From NCBI RefSeq assembly GCF_018320785.1, contig NC_054882.1:30818719-30882718 (forward strand): a stretch of DNA of 64,000 bases, given 5' to 3'. The notes beneath the pieces were generated by a model, which ran no database searches, was not told where the DNA came from, and was given only the letters and a program-made list of their open reading frames with translations. This stretch comes from Cheilinus undulatus (Eukaryota; Chordata; Actinopteri; Labriformes; Labridae). How positions within the stretch are numbered: the stretch's first letter is position 1; the number at the start of each line of letters is the position of its first letter. Positions 13,301 through 26,177 of the stretch are shown here, one piece after another. The position numbers and the translations under genes are program-made.

Positions 13301-16300
13301 ACAGGGGGAGGGTTTGAGTCCAAATCATGTTATAGCCGCTGGAAGAGACTGCACAGACAAATGGAAAGGTGTGTGAAAAATGGAATAATGGGATTGGCTG
13401 CTGTTTCATCCTAGCAAACTAACATGATTTACCTCTAATGTATCTGCAGAGGTAAAGCGCTTCAGGAGAGCCTAATCAAACTAGTGGAGGCCTGTGGTGA
13501 TGAGGCCAATAATATGGATCGATGGCTTAGTAAGCTGGAGAATTCAAAGTGGCTGTCTCATGTCCAAACTGCTCTGTCAACTGCTGGCTTGCTGGCAGAG
13601 TGTGTGGAGAGGTAGGAACATCAACTACACTGTGTCAGTGGTAATCTTACAGATTGTGTGCACTTGTTTCTTGCTTGTGGAGCTGCCAAGTTTTATCTGG
13701 TAATGCACAATATTATTGACATAACATAAGTATTAGCAGATAATTGCTTCAAATATCTGTATTGACAATGAGGAACATTTCTGCAAATTCTGGAAATTCT
13801 CCAATTTTTTGTATCCATCCCCTGACTTCCTCTAACCTTTGTCTGAGTTGCTTGGAGTATTATTTTGTCTTCATGGGGTAATGGTAGCCAGGAATACTTT
13901 ATCTTTGTATTTATGCTACAATCACTTAGGACACATTTGCTGCTCTCAGGTGGTCCCTGTTTCGCTAATTGTGAGACTAATAGCACCAGCTGGCTGGCCC
14001 TCTGTTGAATTAGGTCAGTCACTTTAAAGGCGTGAATATTGAGGCAGTCACTTATTTTACATACCGTATTTTTGTTTATATTATTATTATTATTGTCAAA
14101 AAAACAAAAAAAACAATTTGATGACCATGATTGCTTTATAAAATCAAAAAAGGGTAGAACATCCAAAGGATGAACATTTTTACAGACACTGTATCTGCAA
14201 ATAATCCAGTGATGTGTATCCCTAGTTTTATCCATTTGTCAAGATTTCTTTTACCTTAAAAAGGCTCCTCAGTAGCATAGTTAATTTGCAATTCTAAATT
14301 GAATAACTAATAATTTGAATAGTTTTTACAACTATATGTAAATGTAATCCCGACAAAAACATAAGATTGAATTTAGGACATGAAAGTTCAAACACCTTTA
14401 CCACCCAATCACCTCTATCCAAGCAAGAAAGTCTTAAAAGACAAAATCTGCCTCTCAATGTGAATAACAGTGCATAGGAAGACAAAAAACATGAACATAT
14501 TTTGTTTAAATGCAAAAGACAGTTTCTGGGCATGCATGTAAGGGTGTGGGGATACTATGAAAAAACATTTAAAACTTTGAAGCCTTTCAGGGCTTTTGTT
14601 AAATGAGTATGCACACCTTTTTCTTACACACACTGAAGAAAAGTGCTGAAGTATGTGTTTTTTTTCGGCCAGGGACGGACATTCAGTTCTAGTTCATGGC
14701 TCTGAAGGGACGGACTCCACTCTGCTCATCAGCACTCTGGCCCAGCTCATTATGGATCCAATGTGCCGCTCACTGGAGGGCTTCCTTTCTCTGTTGGAGA
14801 GGGAGTGGGTGCAGGTGAGTGTATGTATGTGTTTACATTGTTTAAAATACTAAACACTGGAACAACTGAATTGAAAATATTAGAATATAAATGTGAAAGA
14901 CTTAGACTGAAAATAAGCCATGGAGACACCGGAGCATGAGGATGAGATGATCTCACTTTAAAATCCATTTTCTATCAGATTCAGAATGCTGCACCTTTGA
15001 ACATTTTTAAAGCTCTGTATGTCTCATTTATTAAGTCTCTGGGTTTGAAATAACACTTTAGGTTGTAGACATGCTGTCAGACAGGTTATGAATTAAAATA
15101 CAAAGGAAAGAAACTTTCAAGCACAATCTCATGTCTTGTTATTACCAAATCTCTCGCTTAAAGGATATTGCTTCATAGTTTACCCTCAACAGGAAATGCC
15201 TCAAAAAGAAAAATGTCTTTTCAGTCTTTTCAGTTTTGCATTAAGCGGTCATTGACTCTAGAGTTCTTGGTTCTCCTTCTCAAATCTGCTCAGTGTAGCT
15301 TTATCTTGATTTAGGAAAGTCATAGTCATGGCCTAATACAAATATAGCCAGAGGTGGAAGAAGTATAAGACTGTTGTACTCAAGTAAAAGGGCAATGCCT
15401 TTGGTTCAAATTTAGTCAAGTAAAAGTTTTATGGTTAAATATGATCCTTAATGTGTAGTAACAACATGAGAATATGGATCTCCAACCTGGTTGTTTAGAT
15501 AGAAGCACACCTTAAAAAAAGTGAAATGTAGCAGATGTTTTTGGATGTAATGTGGAGTGATTCTTGTGAAGAAGAAAGCCAAACAACTGCCCAGTTTAAT
15601 GTTACTGACAGAAAGCTAGAACCTCTTCTTCTTGACTTGTATTTCTCAGTACTTGATGCTTTTTAAAATGTAATAAAATATAATACTTCCCCCAAAACTT
15701 AGAATTACTGATTTTAAAATGTGCTAAAAAAAAAAAAAAGTATAAGTACACAAAATATCTACTCAACTCTACTGTAATTTGAGTAAATGTAGTTACTTTC
15801 CACCCCTGAATTTAACGTTCTTCAAACATTATCCTCATATATATATTTGTACATCCATATTCCTCAATTTATCTTTAATTAAAACAGAAATATGGAGGAG
15901 GATTAAGGCCTTAGATTCTCTTTAGTTCTGACTTAATTTGAGGAATCATCTCCATCTTCATTCATAGAAAAAGAATGAATATGAAGGCCTAATAGTTGAC
16001 AAATTCAAGTAGCAAAATTAGGTGCAACAAAGTGCACCTACAAATATGTACAAATATACAGTATTGTGCAGAAGTTTTAGGCATGTTTGGGCCAAAATTT
16101 GAGGCTGAATAAGAGGTGTAATGGCGAGTACGCCCACCTGAGGGCCCCATCGGGTGGGAAGGAGGTTTGACACAACCCAGGTCATGCTCTGGATGTCTTT
16201 GTACATTACCATGAGCATGGTAAAATAATAATCTGATGAAAACAAAACAAAAACCACAGCTTTAGGGCGGAGTTATGGGTAGATGTGATGCTTAAACATA

Positions 16301-19300
16301 GCCTAGGGTACTGTTGGGGGGTAGGGGGGTTGCCACAACCCCTGGTTGTTGTGTGTATGTTCTAAGCACCTGAAAACTGTTGGTGGTTGCTGGGCGTATT
16401 ACCAGGGGTGCAAAGGCCCGGACTAAAGAAATGAGTCAGCACTGACTCTGGCCACCCTGCCTCCTCTCTTCAGCCCAGGGTTGTGGAACATCAGGACCTG
16501 TGAAGAGCCGTTAGCGCTCCACATGCCTTAAATCTCTGCCCAGTACTGTATGTCTTTTATATGTTAAATTATTTTCTTAATGAGATCTGTGGGTGGTGAT
16601 TAAGTCAATCGATAGATGAAATAATAGTTTATGTGCTTCCTGACGCTCTAAAAGATATGAGGGATGAAAAAATTATCTAACTAGTACAACTTTCTTACAA
16701 AGCCTGGCTACACTTAACCAAAGAATTAATACTGGAATTTGTCATCTTTTTCTATAAGAACAGTTCCTGGCCCAGTCTCCCGTACTTAGTGCCTTTAATT
16801 TAATAGCAGTAATGTCGTACACTGTCTAATAGTCTGCTTAACACAGTAAATATCTTAACACACTGCACAGGCCGTAACTACATGAGAGTTAAACACGAAA
16901 TTGTTTTGAGCCTTAACCTCTCTAACTGTCAAGCACTCCAACTTTTATAAAGCTCCCAGTGTCCCACTGAATCCTCAGGATTGAGGGTTTGACTGGCTGC
17001 CACATCCATTACAATCTACTCCAAAACCAGCTCCAAGCAGACCAGACATCCAGAACAGGGGATGTGCTTGACACAAACAAATCTGGAAGATTTAGGTGCG
17101 CACCTGACATGGATGTTTTGGTTTGTACAAATAAGCAATCTTCTCTCCAGGCAGGACACCCGTTCATGCAACGATGTGCCCACTCTGCCTTCTCCCATGC
17201 CCGTCTCCAGCAAGAATCCCCAGTCTTCTTGTTGCTGATGGACTGTGTGTGGCAGCTGTGGCGTCAATTCCCCCTGGCACTGGGTTTCTCTGAGGCACTG
17301 CTCCTGAGGCTAGCAACTGAGGCTTACGCGTCCGACTATGGCACCTTTCTGTGTAACAGCTATCGGGAGAGGTCAGTGGTATTCCTCTGTGTGACTGGGA
17401 ATTGAGGTGTAAGAGAGAATAGTTACCTTCAACCTCATTCTTTTCTCTTAGAATGGCTTTGGGTGTGATGGAGAAGACTCACTGTTTGTTCCAAGCACTG
17501 CTGAGACCCAGGGAGAGAGACTACTACTCTAACCCACTGTATGAACCCACTGAGCTAGCAATCTGGCCCTCAGTTCACCCACAGTCCCTGCAGCTTTGGA
17601 AAGGTCAGTTTTCATTGAATGTTTATTTAGACTATTAATCAAGTAGATGAAACAATATTAAAATTTCATGTTGCGATAATTATGATCTAAAATATCACAG
17701 TTACCATTATTATCATGGTATTGTTATAATTAGTTTGATAGGACAGAAAGTACCAAATTTATCATCGAAAAATAGATATAGGTTCTTTTAAAATGACGTC
17801 ATGTAGCAGCAGAGAACTCTCCTTGGGGGTAAGTCATGATTTCTGCATGGAGAAACACTACCAAAAGGCCATGTTAAGAGCTTTTTATGACTACAACAAG
17901 TTTTCAAATTATGAAAGTAAAGACATGTTCAGACAAAAATAAAAAGCGAGCAGCAGGAATTAAAAAGGCTCTGTTTAAAGCCTGGATGAGCGGTGTCACA
18001 CAACGTTTAGGTGTGGTCCACAAAGCGGTTTGTTTGGCTCAGCTCAGTGGAGCTCCCAAATGGCCCTTCATTTGGCACCAGTTTGGCTTTTTAAATGGGA
18101 TTTAAATAATGAGGAAAGGAAACTGGCACTCAAACGGCAGCTAGCTATTGTGGCTCATATTAAAGAGCTGTTTAGTAGAACAGGCTTGTTTTTGAATGGC
18201 TCATCATCCCTCCATCTCTTACCCCACAAGGTTCGTTCAGTTGATAGTTCATCACCATTTCAGTGAAAGAATGTTTTATGACAAATTAAGGATTTTTTTT
18301 TATATCTTAAACAGGCTAGCTCAGTGCTAAACTCCTCTAGACTCATGTCTCCCTTTATCTGGACAGTCAACACTATATAGGTTTGTGGTAATTGTGGTAT
18401 TGATCACAACCATGGCAAGTAAATCTGTTAAAATGTGTTAAAATAAACAACAAACACTGTTTTTGGATCATATTCAATGAATGTGGCCTTTTTCTGGTGA
18501 TAATTGCAGGATAGAGGTCCATTTAGAACTGTTAGGTACTAAATTCCCATTCATTCCCAATGGCTGTCCCCCACTTCCTGACCCCCAATGGACATTCAGG
18601 GCTACGTGGTTGCAAACAACCTATACAAGTCATATTTTCATTCCAAAGCTCCTTGTAATTCTGAGATCCTATCAACACCAGCATCAGTACTTATCTGTTG
18701 TTTGGTAGAAAGACAACCATTCGTTTTTAATAAAAGTGTGTAACATGAGTACTTTTTAGTTATAAAGTTATGAAAGTAAGTATTTCATTTGTAAAATCTT
18801 TTTTTTAACTGCTGAGAAAAGCAAACATTTCACGGGTGCATATTGTTTTCTCTTACTGTCCTTTAATGCATCACCGTGATGATTTTCTTAACGGCTGACT
18901 TTTTAACCTGTGGTTTAAATTCATGCCATGCTAGGCCCTTACAATTTTGCACTGGATAAATGTAATAAAAAACATGAAAAGTTTTTATAGGGAGGTAGTG
19001 TCACTGGCAAAGAACAATGCCTGGCTAATTACATTAATTCTGACAGTGATGGTAGTGGATATGAAATACATACAGAACAGCATAAACTGTGAGGCCAAAA
19101 AAGCAGGCACACCAGATGAAGTAAATCAAAATTTTTGACACTTGCATGCAAGTCTAGAGCAACTCCATGAACGATAGAGTGGTGGTCTAAAATCTCCCTT
19201 ACAGTAGCAGCCCTGTGGTACCACATGCTGCGTAAAAATGCAAAGAGTTAGGGAAAGGTGTTGGATGATATGAGGTCCTTTTTGTAAGGTACTATGGTGT

Positions 19301-20089
19301 GATCTCTCCTGTGTTATGTAGACTAAGTTATGTTTTGAATAACTCATAATGCCATTCTTTGGGAAACATAAGCGAATGTAAGCTGCAGCTTGACATGTGA
19401 GTATAGTTTTGACCTGTGCGAATTGATATGCCATTCATTCATCTTACACAGACCACCTCACTCATAGTCCTCCTTTCAGCCCTCTACGTCAATCACACAT
19501 GCACACATATACCTTACATAATTCGCTGTCCTATGTTCTCCACTGACCTCCTCCCTTCTCTCAGCATCCATGTCAAAGCCTGTTTTCTAGATTTCATAAA
19601 CCTTCATAAATGTGCTCCCATACTTAGTTGGATTTTAACCCTTGTTATTATCTTAGGACAGTGTCTTTTCTATTATCATATAATATCTCATCAGTTTGTC
19701 CTAGCTATGTAGAGAAGGAGCCTCCCATTTTTTCCAGTGTTTTAGAATTAGTTATACAGTAAATAAGGGCAGCAAATAAGACTTTTTTCCTCAGCATTCT
19801 GGGAAACACAAAGCTCAAATGAAAAATGATTTATGTTGAACATGAAATGGACATCCATTCTTGGATTTAATGCCACAATTTTGGCATCTTTACACAAGAC
19901 CAAAACAAAAATACAAGGAAATCCACACTTCACACACAATCACAGAAGTAAGTGTTGTTTCTGACTCAAGCTCTTTTGTTATTCTCAGGTTTTTTTCTGA
20001 GGTGGACCCCACAAGCTCGTCACCTCGAAGAGGTTCAGGAGGAAATCCGGAGTATGGTCATTGAGTGGGGGAAGCTGGCACTAAGCTGA
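9486..20089 (+). CDS. mtmr9: MTMR9-type myotubularin pseudophosphatase, ten exons
   Basis: Predicted exons are 9486-9670, 10461-10569, 10646-10771, 12892-13065, 13151-13368, 13450-13611, 14673-14814, 17151-17371, 17452-17603 and 19989-20089. All phases agree, giving 529 aa. Residues 1-125 form the PH-GRAM region (GTLCITGHHLLF; IKCKDLRVLQLDIPGMEQCL). The rest is the myotubularin phosphatase-like domain (GGRFPVLCYYH, GYIIDTRS, SPVFLLLMDCVWQL). The loop that is HCxxGxDRT in active enzymes reads HGSEGTDST (333-341). Both catalytic Cys and Arg are absent, as in human MTMR9, so it should be an inactive adaptor; MTMR9 is known to bind and stimulate MTMR6/MTMR8. The C-terminus stops about 20-25 residues short of human MTMR9, losing most of its coiled coil. 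It could be the parent mtmr9 or an mtmr9-like paralogue matching human pseudogene MTMR9LP; I favour the latter from synteny. Confidence 0.93.
10251..10308. repeat. TTTG/TTTTG microsatellite
   Basis: A T9 run is followed by perfect tgtt units and then tgttt units in intron 1 of the MTMR9-like gene, about 150 bases before the exon 2 acceptor. It is likely length-polymorphic. Confidence 0.85.
11814..12200. mobile_element. hAT-like remnant (caggggtgtcca family, copy 1)
   Basis: It starts with caggggtgtccaa, an end sequence common to hAT-type repeats in vertebrates. It shares blocks with the copy at 40069-40545: the region around agcaattagcagtaccaat, and ccccaaaaacctgga followed by tatttgccttgt. 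It lies in intron 3 of the MTMR9-like gene. The right end is not defined, no transposase frame is seen, and the family name is uncertain. Confidence 0.5.
12044..12065. repeat. Perfect 22-bp palindrome
   Basis: The 22 bases are exactly self-complementary, centred on the AT of CTATATAG, with arms reading agacttgctat. It lies at the far side of the hAT-like remnant in intron 3. It could be a repeat terminus or a cruciform-forming site. I see no function. Confidence 0.8.
13800..14191 (-). mobile_element. Tc1-type transposon 5' fragment (family A, copy 2)
   Basis: Read on the minus strand from 14191 it begins cagtgtctgtaaaaatgttc, then follows the left arm of the copy at 24488 (gaattaggtcagtcacttta on the plus strand matches its reverse complement) and reaches the atgaagacaaaa...actccaagcaa block. 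Homology fades near 13800. A TA flanks the terminal repeat at 14192-14193. It lies in intron 6 of the MTMR9-like gene in antisense orientation. Confidence 0.7.
15349..15808. mobile_element. hAT-like MITE, AAGTA-rich family (copy 1)
   Basis: Ends are cagaggtgg and ccacccctg. The arms are rich in acttgagtaa/actcaagtaaaag words shared with the copies at 39206, 56952 and 57817. The flanks aatatagc (15341-15348) and aatttaac (15809-15816) agree at 6 of 8 bases, a plausible decayed 8-bp target duplication. No protein frame is present. It lies in intron 7 of the MTMR9-like gene. Confidence 0.6.
16059..16548. mobile_element. TA-flanked MITE with ~27-bp inverted repeats
   Basis: The left end cagtattgtgcagaagtttt matches the reverse complement of the right end (cagtactgggcagagattta), and both sides are bordered by TA (16057-16058 and 16549-16550). 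This fits a non-autonomous Tc1/mariner-type element of 490 bp. The interior is GC-richer than its surroundings, with patches such as ggttgccacaacccctgg, and may derive from another repeat. It lies in intron 7 of the MTMR9-like gene. Confidence 0.65.
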
Positions 20090-20987
20090 TGCCCTTTCAA
20101 AACACAAACAACTTAGCATTCTCAGTCTTATCATTTGCAGCAGTTTTTTTTTTCTAGACGAATGTAACCAATGTGCAACACCTTCTTCTGCAGCGTTTTT
20201 TTAATGACTTTTTAACTACCAGCTGTGTTTTAATGTAAAGTATGTATTTTTATCTTTTCACAAAAACTTTATTTTGTTGATTTATATTGAGAATGTATTT
20301 TTAAATTGATCATATGTGTTTCTAAAAATACTGAAACGTGTTAAAATTTTCTCTTGTTTTGGCACAATTCCCATGGGCTTATTTATTCTGTCATATATTC
20401 GCTCATAAATATTATCAAAAGAGGAAAGCTGTATATCTGACACACCTCCCAGTCCTGTTAAGCTCAGCTAAACACTCTTCACAATACAAATCCCTGTGCA
20501 CAGCAAGTCAGCATGTTTGCACACATGGAGCTTTGCAAGCTGGAGACTGTAGTCCGTTTCAGTCAAGAGCCACAAGCTGGTGATTATCCGAAGTGGACAA
20601 GGACCACATAGCCCAGCATGACTTTCTTAACCTGCTTGTATATCCAATGGGTATTGTGTTTACTGAATTCGTCGACCACTTAGATAGTGATATTTTAATT
20701 CTAACCTTTAAATGCCTGGAAAACTGTCTTCACTGCTCTTATTCCACAAGTTTATAGTTTGGATTTACTAAGTTGCATCATCTGGTTTTGGACCAAGAAT
20801 CATCGGTTGGGATTTCAGATTTTCTCAGCACACAGGTAAAATATATTGTATCCTTCTATAATTTAAATTCAATGACTTTGCATACCGTTCTTTGAAACAA
20901 AAAAGGACACTAGCAGGATAATGAGCCCTTTTGTAATCAGTATTCAAGATACATTTGCTTAAACTTTTTGAAGGACTGCTACTGGAC
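20090..20987. other. 3' UTR of the MTMR9-like gene and tdh upstream region
   Basis: This is the AT-rich stretch between the MTMR9-like stop and the tdh start. A CACAG/gtaaaat donor-like site at 20830/20831 and an acceptor-like ttgaag near 20973 suggest tdh may have a non-coding first exon ending at 20830. No canonical AATAAA was located for the upstream gene. Confidence 0.35.
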
Positions 20988-23566
<2,579 letters not shown>

Positions 23567-24370
23567 CGAATTATGCTTTGACCAATTCCCTACCCCTGAC
23601 TTCTCTTCAGCCTTTTTTTCAACAGTATACTTTTTTCACTTCACTTTCACAGTTGTCAACATGTATCATCTGTTACTCTGGTAAATGGCAAATATGAGCC
23701 AGTGATTGTTTGTAAAGTTGGATTTCTGAGCCAGAACCTCCAATATACAGTGTAAAATATGACACACTACGTATGCACTCAAACACACATTTCAGTCTTT
23801 TTCAGGGAATCATATGCTGTCACAGTCAAAGCTTCTCTTCATCTTTGTTGTTTTTAATTGTTATCAAAGTAAAGGATTCTCTTTGCACTTAAGAATGTTG
23901 CCTCAGATGATAAAGAAAAGTACTTTTTTCTTAAGTTTGATAGATTTTCAGCTGTCATGTTTAGCACACCCATGGACAGAATAATCTGCAACAATGTCTA
24001 ACAAAACATATATCACAATTGGGAGCAGTTTTGCGCTCACAGAAGCAAATATTGGGTACACTTTAATTTCCAAATCACCTGCAATATCTTGCTCCATCTA
24101 CTCTGGGCTGTAATTACCTGCCATGTATTTTGTAAACTATAATGATAAAGTCTCCAAATAAAAATACACACTGTTTACATATCCACTATCCATAGTGTGG
24201 CACCTAAAAGGAACCCTTTGTTTATTTATATTATCAGCAGTGTGATTTGGGTTATGAAGGAGAATAAATAACAAAAATATAGCCTTAATTAGTGTAACTT
24301 ACCCTATGATATCTATCTAAACATGCTGTGTATTTTGAATCAAACCTTGAACAATAAAAGTGTTCATGTC
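23567..24370 (+). other. tdh 3' untranslated region with poly(A) signals
   Basis: AATAAA hexamers follow the tdh stop at 24157-24162 and 24353-24358, giving plausible 3' UTRs of about 0.6-0.8 kb. Assignment is by position only. Confidence 0.5.
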
Positions 24371-24487
24371 CAAACTACAATGATTATTGTAAAGTCTTGA
24401 TTTTCCACCTATTCTACATGTTGAATAAAGAGGGATAACAACTACTTCTGAGTTGGCCATGATATTAAAAATGATTTTAGCAACTTA

Positions 24488-25632
24488 CAGTGCCCATAGA
24501 AAGTACTCTGCCTCGAGCATGTTCTATTGATTTTATAAATCAATCATGGTCAATATGCAGTAATTTGACAAAAGATTTCAAAAATGAAACTCTAATGTCA
24601 AAGGTAAAACAGATTTGTAAAAAGTGATGTCAAGCAAAAATATGTGAGACAAAATAAGTGACTGCATAAATATCACCATATTTTAAAGTGACTGGCCTAA
24701 TTCAGCCAATTGGTGCTTGTAATCTCACAGTTAGTGAAATGCTGATCATCTGAATGTGCCTCAAGTGATAGCAGTATAAAAGCTACCATTACATGATTAA
24801 GACAAAAAAAAAACACTCCAAGCAATTCAGCGGAAAGGATATTAAGTGTCGGGGGAGTCGGGGGATGGAGTTCAGTTAAATCCATCATCAAGAAATGGAA
24901 GGAATATCACACATGTGTAAACCTGCCTAGATCAGTTTGTCCCCACAAACTGAGTGACCGTGCAAGAAGGAGACTAGTGAGAGAGGCAACCAAGACTCCT
25001 ATGACTACTCTGAAGGAGTTAGAAGCTTTAGCAGCTGAGATGGGAGAGAGACCCTGCATACAACAGCTGTTGCCTGGGTTCTTCACCAGTCAAAGCCTTA
25101 TGGGAGAGTGGCAAAGAGAAAGCCACTGTTGAAGAAAACTCAGACTTAATCTTGACTAGAGCTTGTCAGAAGGAATGTGGTTGAGTCCATGGTCAAATGG
25201 AAGAAAGTTCTTCAATCTGGTGAGACCAAAATGATGCTTTTTGGCCATCAGGCAGGACACTTTGTCTGGTGGACACCAAACATTGCACATCACTACAAAC
25301 CCACTATCCTTACTGTGAAGCACAATGGTGGCAGCATCATGTTGTGGTGATGCTTCTCTGCAGTTTTGCAAGAAAGAATGGAGTAAATTTGAAGTGTCTA
25401 GATGTGCAACCTGACTGAGACCTATCCACACAGAATCAGAGAAGGGAGTGAGTAGTTATGCAGTCACTTCTTTTACATTAAATATTTCTCTTTAATTGAC
25501 ATTACTTTGCAGAAATCTATTTTCACTTTGACAAATATTTTTTTGTTGGTCAAAAGTCAAATGTATTGGCCATGATTGATTTATAAAACCAACAAAAGGG
25601 TAAAACCTCCAAGGCGGTGAAACAATTTTGTA
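24488..25632 (+). mobile_element. Tc1-type transposon, near full length (family A, copy 3)
   Basis: It starts cagtgcccatagaaagtact next to TA (24486-24487) and ends in the reverse-complement arm (accaacaaaagggtaaaacc ... caattttg). It is the most complete of three family A copies and spans about 1.15 kb. Transposase remnants read on the plus strand in several frames with stops, for example around the tgagtgaccgtgcaagaagg block and the ggtggcagcatcatg block. It is not functional. It lies between tdh and srrm1. Confidence 0.75.
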
Positions 25633-26177
25633 TGAGTAGTTATCTAATTAGCTGATAAATATTTGAATCCACAACATTTCGACCGTGTTATGCTTTTCCC
25701 TCCACTAGACCTACTTTTATTTATTTATTTTTCCTCCATATGTTTATTCAGCAATCAGCTGTTGGTAGCTACAAGCAAAAGATATGACCTTCAATTAATC
25801 GGAATACATTGCTGCAGATTCAGCTAACCAGCAGTTAGTAAAGACCACATGTCCCATATCCACCAGATCCACAAAAATACTTGTATAATACAACAAACTT
25901 GGGTAAAATGTTCCATTACAACTTATAAAGGGGCCTTCTGCATATTGAGATTTTTTACTGTTGTTGCATATTCAGTTTCATAAGATTTTACAAAGTGTCA
26001 CTGTTTTATTTGATTCAATAAACGTCATGGTCGGTACTTAAGCCCACCAGCACGACAGTGGATGTAATGCTTGTTGCTCTCACTGGAGGCGCGCGTTACT
26101 TCCGACGAGCCTGTGAAATTCGACCGGAGCCACACGTCCTTCTCAACAACGCCTGTTAATATCCACTATCTCCGACA
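25633..26177 (+). promoter_or_regulatory. srrm1 promoter and 5' leader
   Basis: The last 100 bases before the srrm1 ATG turn CpG-containing (ggcgcgcgttacttccgacg, attcgaccggagcc). CpGs continue into intron 1 (ggagcgggtag, ccgacacgagtcg), consistent with a housekeeping CpG promoter. The ATG context is ccgacaATGG. The left part (25633-26030) is plain AT-rich spacer. Confidence 0.5.

Noticed and set aside
17640-17800. AT-rich stretch in intron 9 of the MTMR9-like gene resembling the interior of the 58016 MITE
   Set aside because: Only short tattgcgata-like words are shared and neither end is present; too weak to call a copy.
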